Shown here: positions 54,322 through 63,488 of the stretch, one piece after another
Layout of the letters: each line of letters begins with the position of its first letter
Position numbering within the stretch: position 1 is the stretch's first letter
Source of the DNA: Streptomyces qaidamensis
GTDB taxonomy: Bacteria > Actinomycetota > Actinomycetes > Streptomycetales > Streptomycetaceae
Length of the DNA stretch: 64,000 nucleotides
Direction of reading: 5' to 3'
Assembly (NCBI RefSeq): GCF_001611795.1
Contig: NZ_CP015098.1
Coordinates: 8,308,001 to 8,372,000, forward strand
Notes under the pieces: model-generated
The model's database searches: none
Told to the model about the DNA's origin: nothing
The model's input: the letters and a program-made list of their open reading frames with translations, nothing else
Translations under genes and position numbers: made by a program

Positions 54322-55065
54322 TCACTGAGGGGCGGCGGAGGTGCCGGCCCGGCGGACCGGGTCGTAGGCGCGCAGGAAACCGCACATACCCAGGGTCTGC
54401 CGGGGCGGTTGGGCGATACGCGAAAGGGCCGCTTCGGACAGGTGGTTGAAGTCGCCCCTCCGTAGCGCGCTGATCTGCCGCAGTGCCTCCTGTGCGGCGG
54501 CCAGCGCACCGTCGTTGACCGTCTCCTCCCAGGCGTCCAGTCGTGGCTGGACGAGTCGCACGGCTGCCGTGCAGAACTCCTCGTACGCCGAGCGATTGCC
54601 GCGCCGCCATTGCCGCGTCAGCTCCCCGAACCCCTCGACGGCCAGGTCCCTGCGGGCCTGCGCGCGCTCGGGGCTGGGGCTGCCGTCGGCGTCGAGGAGG
54701 GAGGCCGCGTCCGGGTAGGTCTCGGGGGCGAGGTACTCGGACGGGAAGGTCATGACCGCGTCGCCTGCTTCGGGGAGGCCGCTGTTCTGCATGACGACGA
54801 TCACGCGCAGATCTTCGTCGTTGATGGCGCGGTGGATCGTGCCCGGGGTGAACCAGACCGTGTCTCCGGGGTGAAGCTCGGTCGTCGTGTGCCCATGGTG
54901 GTTGAGGGTTTCCAGTCGGCCGCGGCCACTGACGACGACGTAGCACTCCGCGCAGGCGAGGTGCATGTGGGGCGAGCCGCCGTGTTCGTCGTCCGCCGTG
55001 GGCCAGGGGTACACCTCGAGCTGGCTGAGCCCCACGGCTCCGGGGAAGTCGGGGAAGGAGGTCAC
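54322..55065 (-). CDS. Cupin-domain protein
   Basis: A 247-residue protein. The N-terminal single cupin has HMHLACAECYVVVSGRGRLE and PGDTVWFTPGTIHRA, with the metal-binding His/Glu pattern. The C-terminal half is helical and carries no motif I recognise. Its start overlaps the stop of the DUF6807 gene. It may be an isomerase or epimerase for the sugar the island degrades, or a sensor. Confidence 0.8.
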   Translation of the reverse strand: MTSFPDFPGAVGLSQLEVYPWPTADDEHGGSPHMHLACAECYVVVSGRGRLETLNHHGHTTTELHPGDTVWFTPGTIHRAINDEDLRVIVVMQNSGLPEAGDAVMTFPSEYLAPETYPDAASLLDADGSPSPERAQARRDLAVEGFGELTRQWRRGNRSAYEEFCTAAVRLVQPRLDAWEETVNDGALAAAQEALRQISALRRGDFNHLSEAALSRIAQPPRQTLGMCGFLRAYDPVRRAGTSAAPQ

Positions 55066-55985
55066 AGCGCGAACTCCTGCGCGATCGGCTCGAGTTCACG
55101 GCGGTCCACCATGCGGTCGATGAACACGAAGCGGTGGCTCAGGGACAGGGTCTCACCGGGTTCCAGCTTGATCTCCGTGTCGAAGGCGGGCGAGGGGTTG
55201 AGGCAGGCGAAGGCGCTGCTGCGGGCGAACCACTTCACCGGGACGGAGGCGCTGGTGGTACCGGCGTAGGCGAGTACGGTGGCACCGCCGTCGATCTCGT
55301 CGTGCTCGCCGGTGATGGCCGCCCAGGCGCCCTGGGTGCCCATGACGGCGTCGCCTTCATGGCCCCCGTCGGCGATGACGTCCGCGCCGGTCCAGGCCCG
55401 AGGTCCGCGCCAGAACAGTCCTGTGTAGCCGGCGCCCGGGCGGCCGTGTGTGGTGGGGCTGCCCAGTTCCAGGGGCTCGTGGTGAACGTTGGTCAGGGCG
55501 CTGATGAAGTCCAGCGCCCAGACACCGTCGCCGGTGTCGGCGCCGTGGAAGCGCAGGGTGCGGGTCTCGTCGATCCACACCTCGTCATTGGAGGCGAACC
55601 AGTCCAGGACCTGGACGACCGACACCTCGCTGCCGCTGTCGTCCTGCCGGTCGAAGGCGCGGTGCACCTGCTGGCCGTGGTTCTCGCGCCAGACGTAGCC
55701 ATGGCCGGGCGCGCCCTGTTCGAAGGTGGGCCCACCCCAGAAGTTGTCGCCGGACAGATGCGACCAGGTCATCTGCAGGCCCTTGTGCCAGCGGTGGTCC
55801 CAGGGCCGGTAGACACCCACGGGCGCACCGGACAGGGTCTTCAACGGGTAGAGATACGGCTTGGGGGATTCCTCGAGAGGACTGTCCGGCCGGTAGACGT
55901 ACGTGGCGAGCTCCGTGCCCGCGGCCGACACCACGAACTCGGTCCCGGCGTCGTCGCGGTCGATCCGGAAGTGGGTGTCAGACAC
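55062..55985 (-). CDS. PmoA-like DUF6807 protein
   Basis: A 307-residue protein of the DUF6807 (PmoA-like) family. Blocks such as YLYPLKTLSGAPVGVYRPWD, HRWHKGLQMTWS, GRPGAGYTGLFWRGPR and LSLSHRFVFIDRMV are typical. The family has a beta-sandwich fold like sugar mutarotases and is common next to Gfo/Idh/MocA genes, but its function is unknown. It overlaps the oxidoreductase by 8 bp. Confidence 0.8.
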   Translation of the reverse strand: MSDTHFRIDRDDAGTEFVVSAAGTELATYVYRPDSPLEESPKPYLYPLKTLSGAPVGVYRPWDHRWHKGLQMTWSHLSGDNFWGGPTFEQGAPGHGYVWRENHGQQVHRAFDRQDDSGSEVSVVQVLDWFASNDEVWIDETRTLRFHGADTGDGVWALDFISALTNVHHEPLELGSPTTHGRPGAGYTGLFWRGPRAWTGADVIADGGHEGDAVMGTQGAWAAITGEHDEIDGGATVLAYAGTTSASVPVKWFARSSAFACLNPSPAFDTEIKLEPGETLSLSHRFVFIDRMVDRRELEPIAQEFAL

Positions 55986-57105
55986 CGGTCTTCTCCTTGT
56001 CGGCGTTGTCCTGAGCGGCCGCGAGGCGACCGCTCATCGAGTGGTAGAAGGGGTTGTCCGGCGTGACCATGTCCGGGGTGACGGGACGTCCGGTCGTCGC
56101 CGACTGGTACAGGGCGGCGATGAACGCCAGGACGCGGCGGCCGTCGTCACCACTGGCCTCGGGGCGTTCCCCGGCGCGCAGCGACCGCAGGAGCACGCGC
56201 AGCTGCGCCGCGTGCGAACTGGCCTCGTCGTCGAGCGGTGCCCCGAGCTCGGCAGCCGTGGCCTCGGCCCGGTGGGGTGCGGGGGTCCACGTCCAGTGGG
56301 AGTTGTCGTAGCCGTAGAGGTGGGACAGCTCGACCGTGGCCTCGGGGAAGTCGAAGCGCAGGTAGCTGGTCTCGCGGGGGGAGAGCAGGCTGTTGACCAT
56401 GGACACCATGGCGCCATTGGCGAAGCGGACCATCGCCATGGAGACGTCCTCGGTCTCCACGTTCCGCGCCAACGTGCCCATGGCAGCGCGGACTTCGGTC
56501 CATTCCCCCATCAGGGCCAGCATGAGGTCCATCTGGTGGATGCCGTGGCCCATGGTGGGACCGCCGCCTTCGGTCTCCCACTTGCCGCGCCAGGGGACGT
56601 CGAAGTAGGCGTCGTCCCGGTACCACAGGGTGTGGCACACACCGACCAGAGGAGCACCGAGGCTGCCGGTGCGGATGCGCTCCCGCAAGGCCCGGGCGGC
56701 GGACCCGAACCGGTGTTGGAAGACGTAGGAGACGTAGGGGCCGCCCTCGCGCTCGTGGGCGGCGACGGCGTCGTACTCGGCGACCGAGAGGGTGGGGGGT
56801 TTCTCGCACCACACCGACGCGCCGGCGTCCAAACAGGCGGTGATGGCCTCGCCGTGGGCGATCGGGGGCGTGCAGACGATGACCAGGTCCGGGTGCTGCT
56901 CCCGGAGCATCCGGTCGAGGCTGTCGTAGGCGGCGGGAATGCCCCAGCGGGCGGCGAAGTCCTCGGCGCGCCGCAGGTCGACGTCGACCACGGCGATGAC
57001 GGTCGCCTCGCCGCTCTGGGCCTGGACGGCGGGCATGTGACAGCCGTCGGCGATGTTTCCGGCACCGACGATCGCCACCCGCGCGGGCTGGCTGTACTCA
57101 GTCAT
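55978..57105 (-). CDS. Gfo/Idh/MocA-family oxidoreductase
   Basis: A 375-residue NAD(P)-dependent sugar oxidoreductase. ATG 57105. N-terminal Rossmann motif VAIVGAGNIADGCHMPAV, then CEKPPTLS with the Lys that is usually catalytic, and GGGPTMGHGIHQMDLML in the C-terminal domain. It probably oxidises or epimerises a sugar released by the island's glycosidases. It is the first gene after the double operator and promoter at 57287-57338 and begins a four-gene run: oxidoreductase, DUF6807, cupin, GH43. Confidence 0.9.
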   Translation of the reverse strand: MTEYSQPARVAIVGAGNIADGCHMPAVQAQSGEATVIAVVDVDLRRAEDFAARWGIPAAYDSLDRMLREQHPDLVIVCTPPIAHGEAITACLDAGASVWCEKPPTLSVAEYDAVAAHEREGGPYVSYVFQHRFGSAARALRERIRTGSLGAPLVGVCHTLWYRDDAYFDVPWRGKWETEGGGPTMGHGIHQMDLMLALMGEWTEVRAAMGTLARNVETEDVSMAMVRFANGAMVSMVNSLLSPRETSYLRFDFPEATVELSHLYGYDNSHWTWTPAPHRAEATAAELGAPLDDEASSHAAQLRVLLRSLRAGERPEASGDDGRRVLAFIAALYQSATTGRPVTPDMVTPDNPFYHSMSGRLAAAQDNADKEKTGV

Positions 57106-57286
57106 GTGGCTCTTTCGTGGAAGCTCGGGCGGTGCCTGGGCGCGGCACCGGGGGTTCGCCGACCGCTGACGAAGAAGTTCGGTTCGACCTGCTCAGCCCA
57201 AGGCATGCACGCGTGACCGTGCGGTCGAGGGGAACGGCTCCGTCGAGCGAACGGGCTCTCGCCGAGACGAACAGGGCGGCAGCCCG

Positions 57287-57338
57287 AACGTAGTGAACGG
57301 TCACCTTCAGGGTCAAGAGTTGCGTAGTGATCGTTCAC
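57287..57338 (-). promoter_or_regulatory. Promoter with two LacI-type operators before the Gfo/Idh gene
   Basis: On the minus strand: -35 TTGACC (57316-57311), 18-bp spacer, -10 TACGTT (57292-57287). The operator at 57293-57304 (GTGACCGTTCAC on this strand, one base off GTGAACGATCAC at two positions of symmetry) abuts the -10. A second, perfect copy lies at 57327-57338, 10 bp upstream of the -35. Operator centres are 34 bp apart. Confidence 0.75.
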
Positions 57339-57375
57339 ATTTTGCGTGACGCCCTACCGGGAACACCGGCCCGAT

Positions 57376-59091
57376 TCAGCGGTTGACCGGGCCGCTCGAC
57401 CCTCGCGGCACGAGGTGGAACAGATCCGTCACCTCGGATTTCGGCTCGGGTTCGCCGCGCAGAAGAGCGAGCAGCGACAGCATCGACTGTCGGCCGACCT
57501 CTTCCTTGTTGATGTGCACCGTCGAGATGCTCGGCGAGAAGTACCGGGTGAACTCCTCGTCGTCCCAGCCGAAGACGCTCATCTCCTCGGGCACCCGCGT
57601 TCCGCGGTCCTGGAAGCCGCGCAGTACCCCCAGGGCGACATAGTCGTTGGCGGCCAGCACGGCCGTCACGCCGGAATCGGCGGGCAGGTCCCGCGCGGCC
57701 TCGTAGCCGGAGCGCACGGACCAGTCCCCGTCGACGACGCCGTAGGACTCCAGGCCCAGTCGCTCGACCGCCTCCACGTAGACCGCCCGCCGGTTGCGTG
57801 CCGAGGCCCAGTCCTGCGAGCCGGCGACGTGGAGGAACCGGCGGTGCCCCTGGTCCGCGAGGTGACGCAGGATCTCTTCGGCGGGCCGTCCGTCGGCCAG
57901 CCGTCCCCGGGACTGGAGGTTGTCGTCGTACTCGCCCAGCACCACCAGGGGCCACTGGCCGGTGCCCTGGCCGCCTGCCAGATCCCCCAGCGGCACCAGC
58001 GAAAGCACCCCGTCCGCCTGCCGGGTCTCCAGCAGGGACACCACGCTGCGGGCGCGCCGCGACTCGCCGCCCTCCAGCCCGACGACGTCGGTCATGTATC
58101 CGGCCTCGTGCGCCGCGGCCGAGGCGCCCCTCAGCAGAGGGATCGGAACGAAGCCGCTCAACTCGGGCAGCACGATGGTGATCCGGTGGGACCGCTGCGT
58201 GCGCATCGACCGCGCCATGAGGTTGGGCCGGTAGTCCAGCTCGGCGACGGCACGCTCGATCCTCGCTCGCGTCGTCGGCTTCATGCCGCTGTCGTTCTTC
58301 AGGAACCGGGACACGGTCTGGTGCGACACGCCGGCCCGCTGGGCGACCTCCCATATGGTGGGCCGCTTCCTCTCCGGGGTGGAGGCCGCCCCCGGACCGG
58401 CGGCCTTCGCGGCGGGCCGACCGGCCTTCCGCGCCCGCAGAGGGCGCCCCGCCTGCTCGCACAGGAACTCCAGCAGCTCCGCGCCGGACGCCTCCGCGGG
58501 CAGTGCGTAGGCACCGGCGAAGCCCGCGACCCGTGGCGCGAGGTCGTCGACGTGCACGAGGCCACGGGCGGCGGCTTCGGCGACGAACGTGCCCGTACGG
58601 GCCGCGTCGGCACGGGCTTGAAGCAGGTCGACGACGGTACGCGGCACGGTCGTCACGGGCAGCCCGTCGACGACGGTGACGTCCTCGGCGTCCAAGGCGG
58701 CGCGGTGCAGCACGACGGTCTCGTCACGAGTGGTACGGCGGGACGACACCGTCAGCTCCACGAAGTCGGCGGGCCGGCCCCCAAGGCCGTGCACCGCACA
58801 CGCGGAGGTGTGGGAGACGACGCCCGCCCCGGGGGTGTCCGCCCGGCGGTCCCGCGCCGGCATCCCGGGATCCAGCCGCAGCCACGCGACCTTGATCCTG
58901 AGGTGCTCCGGCGGGGGAGAGGCGGCCAGGCGGTACACCCCGTGGCCGACACTCTCCAGCGCCCCGGACCGCTCCAGCCGCAGGAGCTGGACGCCTTGCA
59001 CACCGTCCAGCTTCGCCTGGGCGGTGGTCACCAGACCCCACTGGCCGGCGGCCCTGGCGTCCAGGGCCCGCAATACGTCGGCCTGAGTCAT
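57376..59091 (-). CDS. LacI-family repressor fused to an AbiEi-type antitoxin domain
   Basis: A 571-residue protein, ATG 59091 (MTQADVLRAL). Residues 1-60 form a winged helix (QWGLVTTAQAKLDGVQGVQL, LESVGHGVYRL). Residues 60-200 match the AbiEi antitoxin C-terminal domain (VVSHTSACAVHGLGG, ETVVLHRAALDAEDVTVV, GLPVTTVPRTVVDLLQAR). A Pro/Ala/Lys linker follows, about 200-240. From 243 comes a complete LacI HTH (RPTIWEVAQRAGVSHQTV, SRFLKNDSGM, hinge to about 300), then the periplasmic-binding-like sensor to the end (VFGWDDEEFTRYFSPSIST). The frame is continuous with no internal stop. It has two predicted DNA-binding domains and no AbiEii toxin gene beside it. It lies within the operon it probably controls. 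Confidence 0.85.
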   Translation of the reverse strand: MTQADVLRALDARAAGQWGLVTTAQAKLDGVQGVQLLRLERSGALESVGHGVYRLAASPPPEHLRIKVAWLRLDPGMPARDRRADTPGAGVVSHTSACAVHGLGGRPADFVELTVSSRRTTRDETVVLHRAALDAEDVTVVDGLPVTTVPRTVVDLLQARADAARTGTFVAEAAARGLVHVDDLAPRVAGFAGAYALPAEASGAELLEFLCEQAGRPLRARKAGRPAAKAAGPGAASTPERKRPTIWEVAQRAGVSHQTVSRFLKNDSGMKPTTRARIERAVAELDYRPNLMARSMRTQRSHRITIVLPELSGFVPIPLLRGASAAAHEAGYMTDVVGLEGGESRRARSVVSLLETRQADGVLSLVPLGDLAGGQGTGQWPLVVLGEYDDNLQSRGRLADGRPAEEILRHLADQGHRRFLHVAGSQDWASARNRRAVYVEAVERLGLESYGVVDGDWSVRSGYEAARDLPADSGVTAVLAANDYVALGVLRGFQDRGTRVPEEMSVFGWDDEEFTRYFSPSISTVHINKEEVGRQSMLSLLALLRGEPEPKSEVTDLFHLVPRGSSGPVNR

Positions 59092-59180
59092 GCAGCAATC
59101 ATTACACGGGCACCCTGCGCCGTCCCTCTCCCGCGTGTATCGCCTTTCCGGGCTCGCGGGAGAGGGGACGGCGGGGGCGG

Positions 59181-61181
59181 CTACTTCGGCTGGAACTCCC
59201 AGACCGTGCTCGCGTCCTGCGTTCCGGTGTTCCACTTCGCCTCACCCGCGGAATTCCCGTACAGGTAGGCCCTTCCCGTGTGGGTGTTCCTGACGCGCAG
59301 CCCGCCTGCCGCGACCCCTTCCAGGTTCCAGAGCGAGGCGTCCGCGACAGTGCCGGTGTTCCATATGACGTTGTTGCCGGTGGCGCCGGCTTCCAGATAG
59401 AAGCGTCCCGTCCGCACGTTCCTGATGGTCCAGGATCCGGACGAGTCCTTGGCGACGACCCAGTCCTGGTCGTCGTAGACGGTCCCGGACGAGAGGATGA
59501 CCGCGCCGTCCGCATCGGTGTCGAGGTACTTGCCCGAGGACGTGTTCCTCAGCTTGTACCGGGCGCCGCTGACGAGGTACGAGACCCGCACGCATTCTTC
59601 GGCCGCCAGGGTGATCTCGGTGTTCCCGGACACGGTGGTGTACGCCTTGGTGCCGGACTTCACCCAGTTGTCGTTCGCGTCGTACCGGCCGGCTTCTACG
59701 GACCGTACGACGCCGATGGTTCCCGGCAACGTGAACGTGGCCTGGGTCGTGGTGGTGAAGGCGAACTCGGCCGCGCCGCGCCTGACGCCGAATGCCTGCG
59801 CACCGCTCGACGTCGTGAACGTGATGTCGGCGCCGCCCACGGGCTTGGTGGTGGTGGTACTGGCGGTCGCGCTCCGGTTGAACGTCTGCAGGTTGGATCC
59901 GCCGCGTTCCACTGGAGTCTTGCTGGCGAGGTCCCTGTGGATCTTGTTCAGCACGTGGTTGAGCCGGGCGACCTTGTCCGAGACGGCCTTGCGGGTGACG
60001 ACCTTGGTGGTGGGGTTGTAGCTGTACAGGCCGTGGTTGCTGCTTCCCGTGCTGGAGTCCGGGTCCAGGGCGGCGTACAGATTGTGGGCGGTGTTGCCGG
60101 CGATCGCGTTGAACTTCTCGACGTCCGCTGCCGGGGTCCCTCCGAAGTTCTCCATGATCATGGGGAAGTTCTTCCCCTGGGCCCAGACGGCGTCCCTGCC
60201 GTAGTTGTAGAGCGTGTCGAGGCCCGTGGTGTACGGGTCCTTCCCGAAGAAGTCGATGGTCGCCGTTCCCTGGCTCCTGAGGACCTCGTTCTCGGCGACC
60301 GGCACCGTGTCCCCGCTGCCGGCGATGTTGGTCCGGGTGTACACCGAGTGGTTCGACTGCTTGATCACCTGTCCCAGTTGGGTCAGGTAGTTCAGCAGCA
60401 CGTCCTTGCGGAACTTCGTCGCGTCGGTGTATCCGCCGCTGTTCCACAGGTTGGTGCTGTAGGTGCTGTAGCTCCGGTCGATGGACTGTCCGCCCTGCTG
60501 CTTCGCCACGTTCGGTTCGTTCAGCACCTGGACGCCGATGAGGGTGTGAGCGGTGTCGACGGACGCGATGTGGGCCATGAGCTGACCGAGTACGTGCTTC
60601 TCCCTGGCGAGCATGTTCGGATCGGTCTTGTCCAGGAGAGGGCTGCCGTTCAGGGTCAGCTTGGTGCCGTCGGACCTCACCACGGCCTGGTAGTCGTTCA
60701 TCACGTAGGCCGGCATCCGGGCCGCGAGGGAGGAGCCGGTCGATTCGTGGCTGAACCACAGGAGTTCCAGCTTGATGCCGAACTCCCCGCACCAGGCGAG
60801 GTACTTGTCGATGTCGGTCCAGTCGAAGACGTCCTTCGAGGTTTCGACCTGCGACCACCAGATCGGTATGTTCACCACGGTGAAACCGTCGTCGCGGATC
60901 ATCCCGAGCACCGGCTTCAGCTGCGCGTCCGTCCAGCCGAACGTGTACTTGTGCTTCTCGTACCGGAACTGGACCCCGCTGTGGTAGAAGGGCTTGTCGT
61001 CCACCATCAGGGTGATCTTGTCGTACGTGGACCTCGAGGTGTCGACGTACGACACCACACTGCCGGCCGCGGCGGCCCTCGGCAGGCCGCCGACGAGGTT
61101 CAGCGCCATGCCCCCGAGGGCTGCCGCCCCGCTCGTGGCGAGGAATCTGCGGCGCGACCAAGGGCCGGTGTTCGACTTCAT
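59181..61181 (-). CDS. Tat-secreted clan GH-A glycoside hydrolase with ricin-like domain
   Basis: A 666-residue secreted enzyme. Tat signal SRRRFLATSGAAALGG (residues 9-24) with cleavage near AAAAG. TIM-barrel part: LNEPN with acid/base E222 and MIMENFGG with nucleophile E344, typical of GH-A clan members (GH35/GH5-like). A beta-sandwich (about 420-530) and a C-terminal ricin-type/carbohydrate-binding domain (about 540-666, RYKLRNTSSGKYLDTDADG and later NTHTGRAYLYG) follow. It is the first gene of the minus-strand island and is preceded by a LacI-type operator. Probably degrades the extracellular polysaccharide. Confidence 0.85.
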   Translation of the reverse strand: MKSNTGPWSRRRFLATSGAAALGGMALNLVGGLPRAAAAGSVVSYVDTSRSTYDKITLMVDDKPFYHSGVQFRYEKHKYTFGWTDAQLKPVLGMIRDDGFTVVNIPIWWSQVETSKDVFDWTDIDKYLAWCGEFGIKLELLWFSHESTGSSLAARMPAYVMNDYQAVVRSDGTKLTLNGSPLLDKTDPNMLAREKHVLGQLMAHIASVDTAHTLIGVQVLNEPNVAKQQGGQSIDRSYSTYSTNLWNSGGYTDATKFRKDVLLNYLTQLGQVIKQSNHSVYTRTNIAGSGDTVPVAENEVLRSQGTATIDFFGKDPYTTGLDTLYNYGRDAVWAQGKNFPMIMENFGGTPAADVEKFNAIAGNTAHNLYAALDPDSSTGSSNHGLYSYNPTTKVVTRKAVSDKVARLNHVLNKIHRDLASKTPVERGGSNLQTFNRSATASTTTTKPVGGADITFTTSSGAQAFGVRRGAAEFAFTTTTQATFTLPGTIGVVRSVEAGRYDANDNWVKSGTKAYTTVSGNTEITLAAEECVRVSYLVSGARYKLRNTSSGKYLDTDADGAVILSSGTVYDDQDWVVAKDSSGSWTIRNVRTGRFYLEAGATGNNVIWNTGTVADASLWNLEGVAAGGLRVRNTHTGRAYLYGNSAGEAKWNTGTQDASTVWEFQPK

Positions 61182-61212
61182 TGCGCTACCTCCGTGTCAG
61201 GGGGACTTCTGC

Positions 61213-61230
61213 CGGATAGTGAACGATCAC
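61213..61230 (-). promoter_or_regulatory. LacI-type operator before the secreted GH-A gene
   Basis: Perfect GTGAACGATCAC (61219-61230). On the minus strand a -10-like TATCCG (61218-61213) directly abuts it, as at the other two promoters; the -35 (GAACCT at 61242-61237) is poor. It also controls the downstream AbiEi-LacI gene if the two are co-transcribed, giving autoregulation. Confidence 0.65.
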
Positions 61231-61461
61231 GATTGAAGGTTCGGCGGTGCCCGTCAGGCACCTTCGAGGCGGGAGTGTCGGGCGCGGCGCGATCGAGCCG
61301 ACAGGCGATGGCGGAGCCCTGGCGATCAGATGTTGGCCGAAACCAACGATGGCGCACATAAGACTGGCTGTAACGCTTGCGTGTCAATGGTGTGGACGGG
61401 GAGAGTTTCGCCGCAGTCCAGAGCGGGTCCGCTCCGGTCATACCGCTGAGATCCCTGCGAA

Positions 61462-61514
61462 GTGAACGATCACCCGCAGACCTCTTGACCGCTCAGGTGA
61501 ACGATCACTACGTT
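61462..61514 (+). promoter_or_regulatory. Promoter with two LacI-type operators before the SGNH esterase
   Basis: Operator 1, GTGAACGATCAC, 61462-61473. -35 TTGACC 61485-61490, 18-bp spacer, -10 TACGTT 61509-61514. Operator 2, GTGAACGATCAC, 61497-61508, occupies the spacer and abuts the -10. Centres are 35 bp apart. The layout is the same as at 57287-57338. Confidence 0.78.
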
Positions 61515-61650
61515 GCCCCTGCTGTTGTCGGACACCTCATCGCTCCCGGTACTTCGCGGCTTTTCTGTGCGCCCTCGGGCCGAGCCGCGGCCGGACCCCT
61601 TCCTCCCCGCCGGGCACCGGTCGGTATCACCAGAGATCAAGGGAGATCAC

Positions 61651-63450
61651 GTGTATACGGTCATGCGCAGAACGGGCCGTCGGCCCCGAAGATGGGCCGG
61701 CTCCCTGACCGCGGGCATCCTGCTCCTCGCGGCCTTCCTCACAGCTCCGGGCGCCTCCGCCACCGAAACCCCGGGCGCGACGTTGATCAACGAGACGTTC
61801 GACGCTCAGACAACCCCCGCGAACTTCGGTTTCCCGGTCGGGGCCGCCCTGGGCAACGGCGTACTGGAGGTCACGAAGGGCATGGGCAACTACACGACGT
61901 CGGTGCGGCCGTTCGCGTCGTCGATCAGCCAGGAGAAGACGCTCGACCTGCGGTTCGACTGGAAGACGGCCATCACCAGTACCGGGATGAAGACCGGTCT
62001 GGAACTGCGCGACGACGCCGGACACCTCGTCTTCGGGCTGGCCGCGACCGCAGCGGAACTCCGCTACGCCGCGACCGGACCCGACTCGGACTCCGCCTCC
62101 GCCCCGGACTCACTCAATCCCACTTGGACCAAGATCAGCTTCGACCGGACCAAGTGGTACACGGTCGATCTGCACCTGGACTTCACCCTCCACAAGGTCC
62201 AGTACACGATCACCAGCAAGGAGGCCGCGCCGATCGTGCTGGCCTCCGCCACGAAAACCATCACGGGGACCAACCTGGCGAAGTTCGTGGCCTGCAACTA
62301 CTACGGCACCGGTGTGCAGTCCATCGACAACTTCCGCCTGACCCGCCCCGCGAACCCCGCCTACGGATCCCTCACCGGCTCGTCCGTCTACGCCTTCGGT
62401 GACAGCATCGTCTGGGGACACAAGTACTCCCGCAGCTTCATGAACTTCCTCGCCGAACGTGAAGGCATGGCGCTGACGAAGTACGCGGTGAACGGTGCGA
62501 CCGTGGGCCCGACCGGCAACCAGATCCTCACCCAGGTGCAGAACGCCAACGCGCAGGCGCCCGACTTCGTCGTCTTCGACGGCGGCACGAACGACGCCGG
62601 CGAGATCCACGACAACCACACCTACACGGTCGGCACCGTCAGCGCCTCCCAGGACCCCGCCACGTTCGACACCGGCACGTACGCCGGAACGCTCGAATCC
62701 ACCATCCGCACGATGCGGCAGAAGTGGCCCTCGGCCCAGCTCGTGTACGTGGCCGCGCACAAAATGGGCTCGCGGGACTGGGACACCCAACTCGCCCTGC
62801 GGCAGGTGTACCTGCAAGCCGCACAGAAGTGGGGCATCGCGGTGGCCGACGTCTTCGCGGACGCGACCCTCGACACGCGTGCTGACGCCCAGCGGGTGGC
62901 GTACACGTTCGACAACCTCGTCAACACCTTCCCAGGCAGTGGCGGCACCGGGACGCACCCGAACATCGCAGGCATGACCGACTTCTACGTGCCCGTCCTC
63001 ACATCGACACTGTCCCAGCTGGCCGACACGACGACGCTCAAGGCGCGGCACTCCGGCAAGTGCGCCGAGGCGGTCGGCTCCTCGACCGCGGCCGGGGCCG
63101 CGATCGAGCAGACCGGCTGCTCGGACGGCGACGACCAGCGGTGGCAGCTGCACGAAGTCGGCGGGGGCTACTTCCAGATCCTCTCCCGGCACTCGGGACT
63201 GTGCCTGGACGTGGCCGGCTCCTCCACGGCGAACACGGCCGCGATCGTCCAGCAGACCTGCGACGGCCGCCCCAGCCAGCAGTGGCGGCTGAGCGACACC
63301 GGCACCGGCTACGTCGCAGTCATCGCCCGTCACTCCGGCAAGTGCCTCGACGTCGACCGGGCCTTCACGACGGACGGTGCCCGGCTGCTGCAGTACACCT
63401 GCTGGAACGACGAGTCGCACACGAACCAGCACTGGACTGTGCAGGTCTGA
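61651..63450 (+). CDS. Secreted SGNH/GDSL esterase with C-terminal ricin-type domain
   Basis: A 599-residue secreted protein. GTG 61651 with a strong GGGAG site 6 nt upstream; an ATG at 61663 is possible. A Sec signal (MRRTGRRPRRWAGSLTAG ... APGASA) is followed by a beta-sandwich (about 45-235) and an SGNH domain with GDSIVWG (S252), GGTNDAGE, and a Asp-x-x-His-like GTHPNIAGM. A C-terminal ricin-type lectin domain (about 460-599, with QxW-like repeats ending QQWRL and QHWTV) binds sugar. It probably removes acetyl or acyl groups from the polysaccharide attacked by the island. Confidence 0.88.
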   Translation: MYTVMRRTGRRPRRWAGSLTAGILLLAAFLTAPGASATETPGATLINETFDAQTTPANFGFPVGAALGNGVLEVTKGMGNYTTSVRPFASSISQEKTLDLRFDWKTAITSTGMKTGLELRDDAGHLVFGLAATAAELRYAATGPDSDSASAPDSLNPTWTKISFDRTKWYTVDLHLDFTLHKVQYTITSKEAAPIVLASATKTITGTNLAKFVACNYYGTGVQSIDNFRLTRPANPAYGSLTGSSVYAFGDSIVWGHKYSRSFMNFLAEREGMALTKYAVNGATVGPTGNQILTQVQNANAQAPDFVVFDGGTNDAGEIHDNHTYTVGTVSASQDPATFDTGTYAGTLESTIRTMRQKWPSAQLVYVAAHKMGSRDWDTQLALRQVYLQAAQKWGIAVADVFADATLDTRADAQRVAYTFDNLVNTFPGSGGTGTHPNIAGMTDFYVPVLTSTLSQLADTTTLKARHSGKCAEAVGSSTAAGAAIEQTGCSDGDDQRWQLHEVGGGYFQILSRHSGLCLDVAGSSTANTAAIVQQTCDGRPSQQWRLSDTGTGYVAVIARHSGKCLDVDRAFTTDGARLLQYTCWNDESHTNQHWTVQV

Positions 63451-63488
63451 CATGAGGAACGCGTGCCGCCCGGAGACGGCGGACTCGG

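Noticed and set aside
57376..59091. The AbiEi-LacI protein as two genes joined by a sequencing error
   Set aside because: Kept as a caution, but no stop, start or frame change is visible between residues 200 and 243, and the junction is a normal low-complexity linker in the same codon style.
57335..59268. Long plus-strand and alternative minus-strand frames over the AbiEi-LacI gene
   Set aside because: Compositional shadows; the chosen frame alone carries the LacI HTH, sensor blocks and AbiEi blocks in order.
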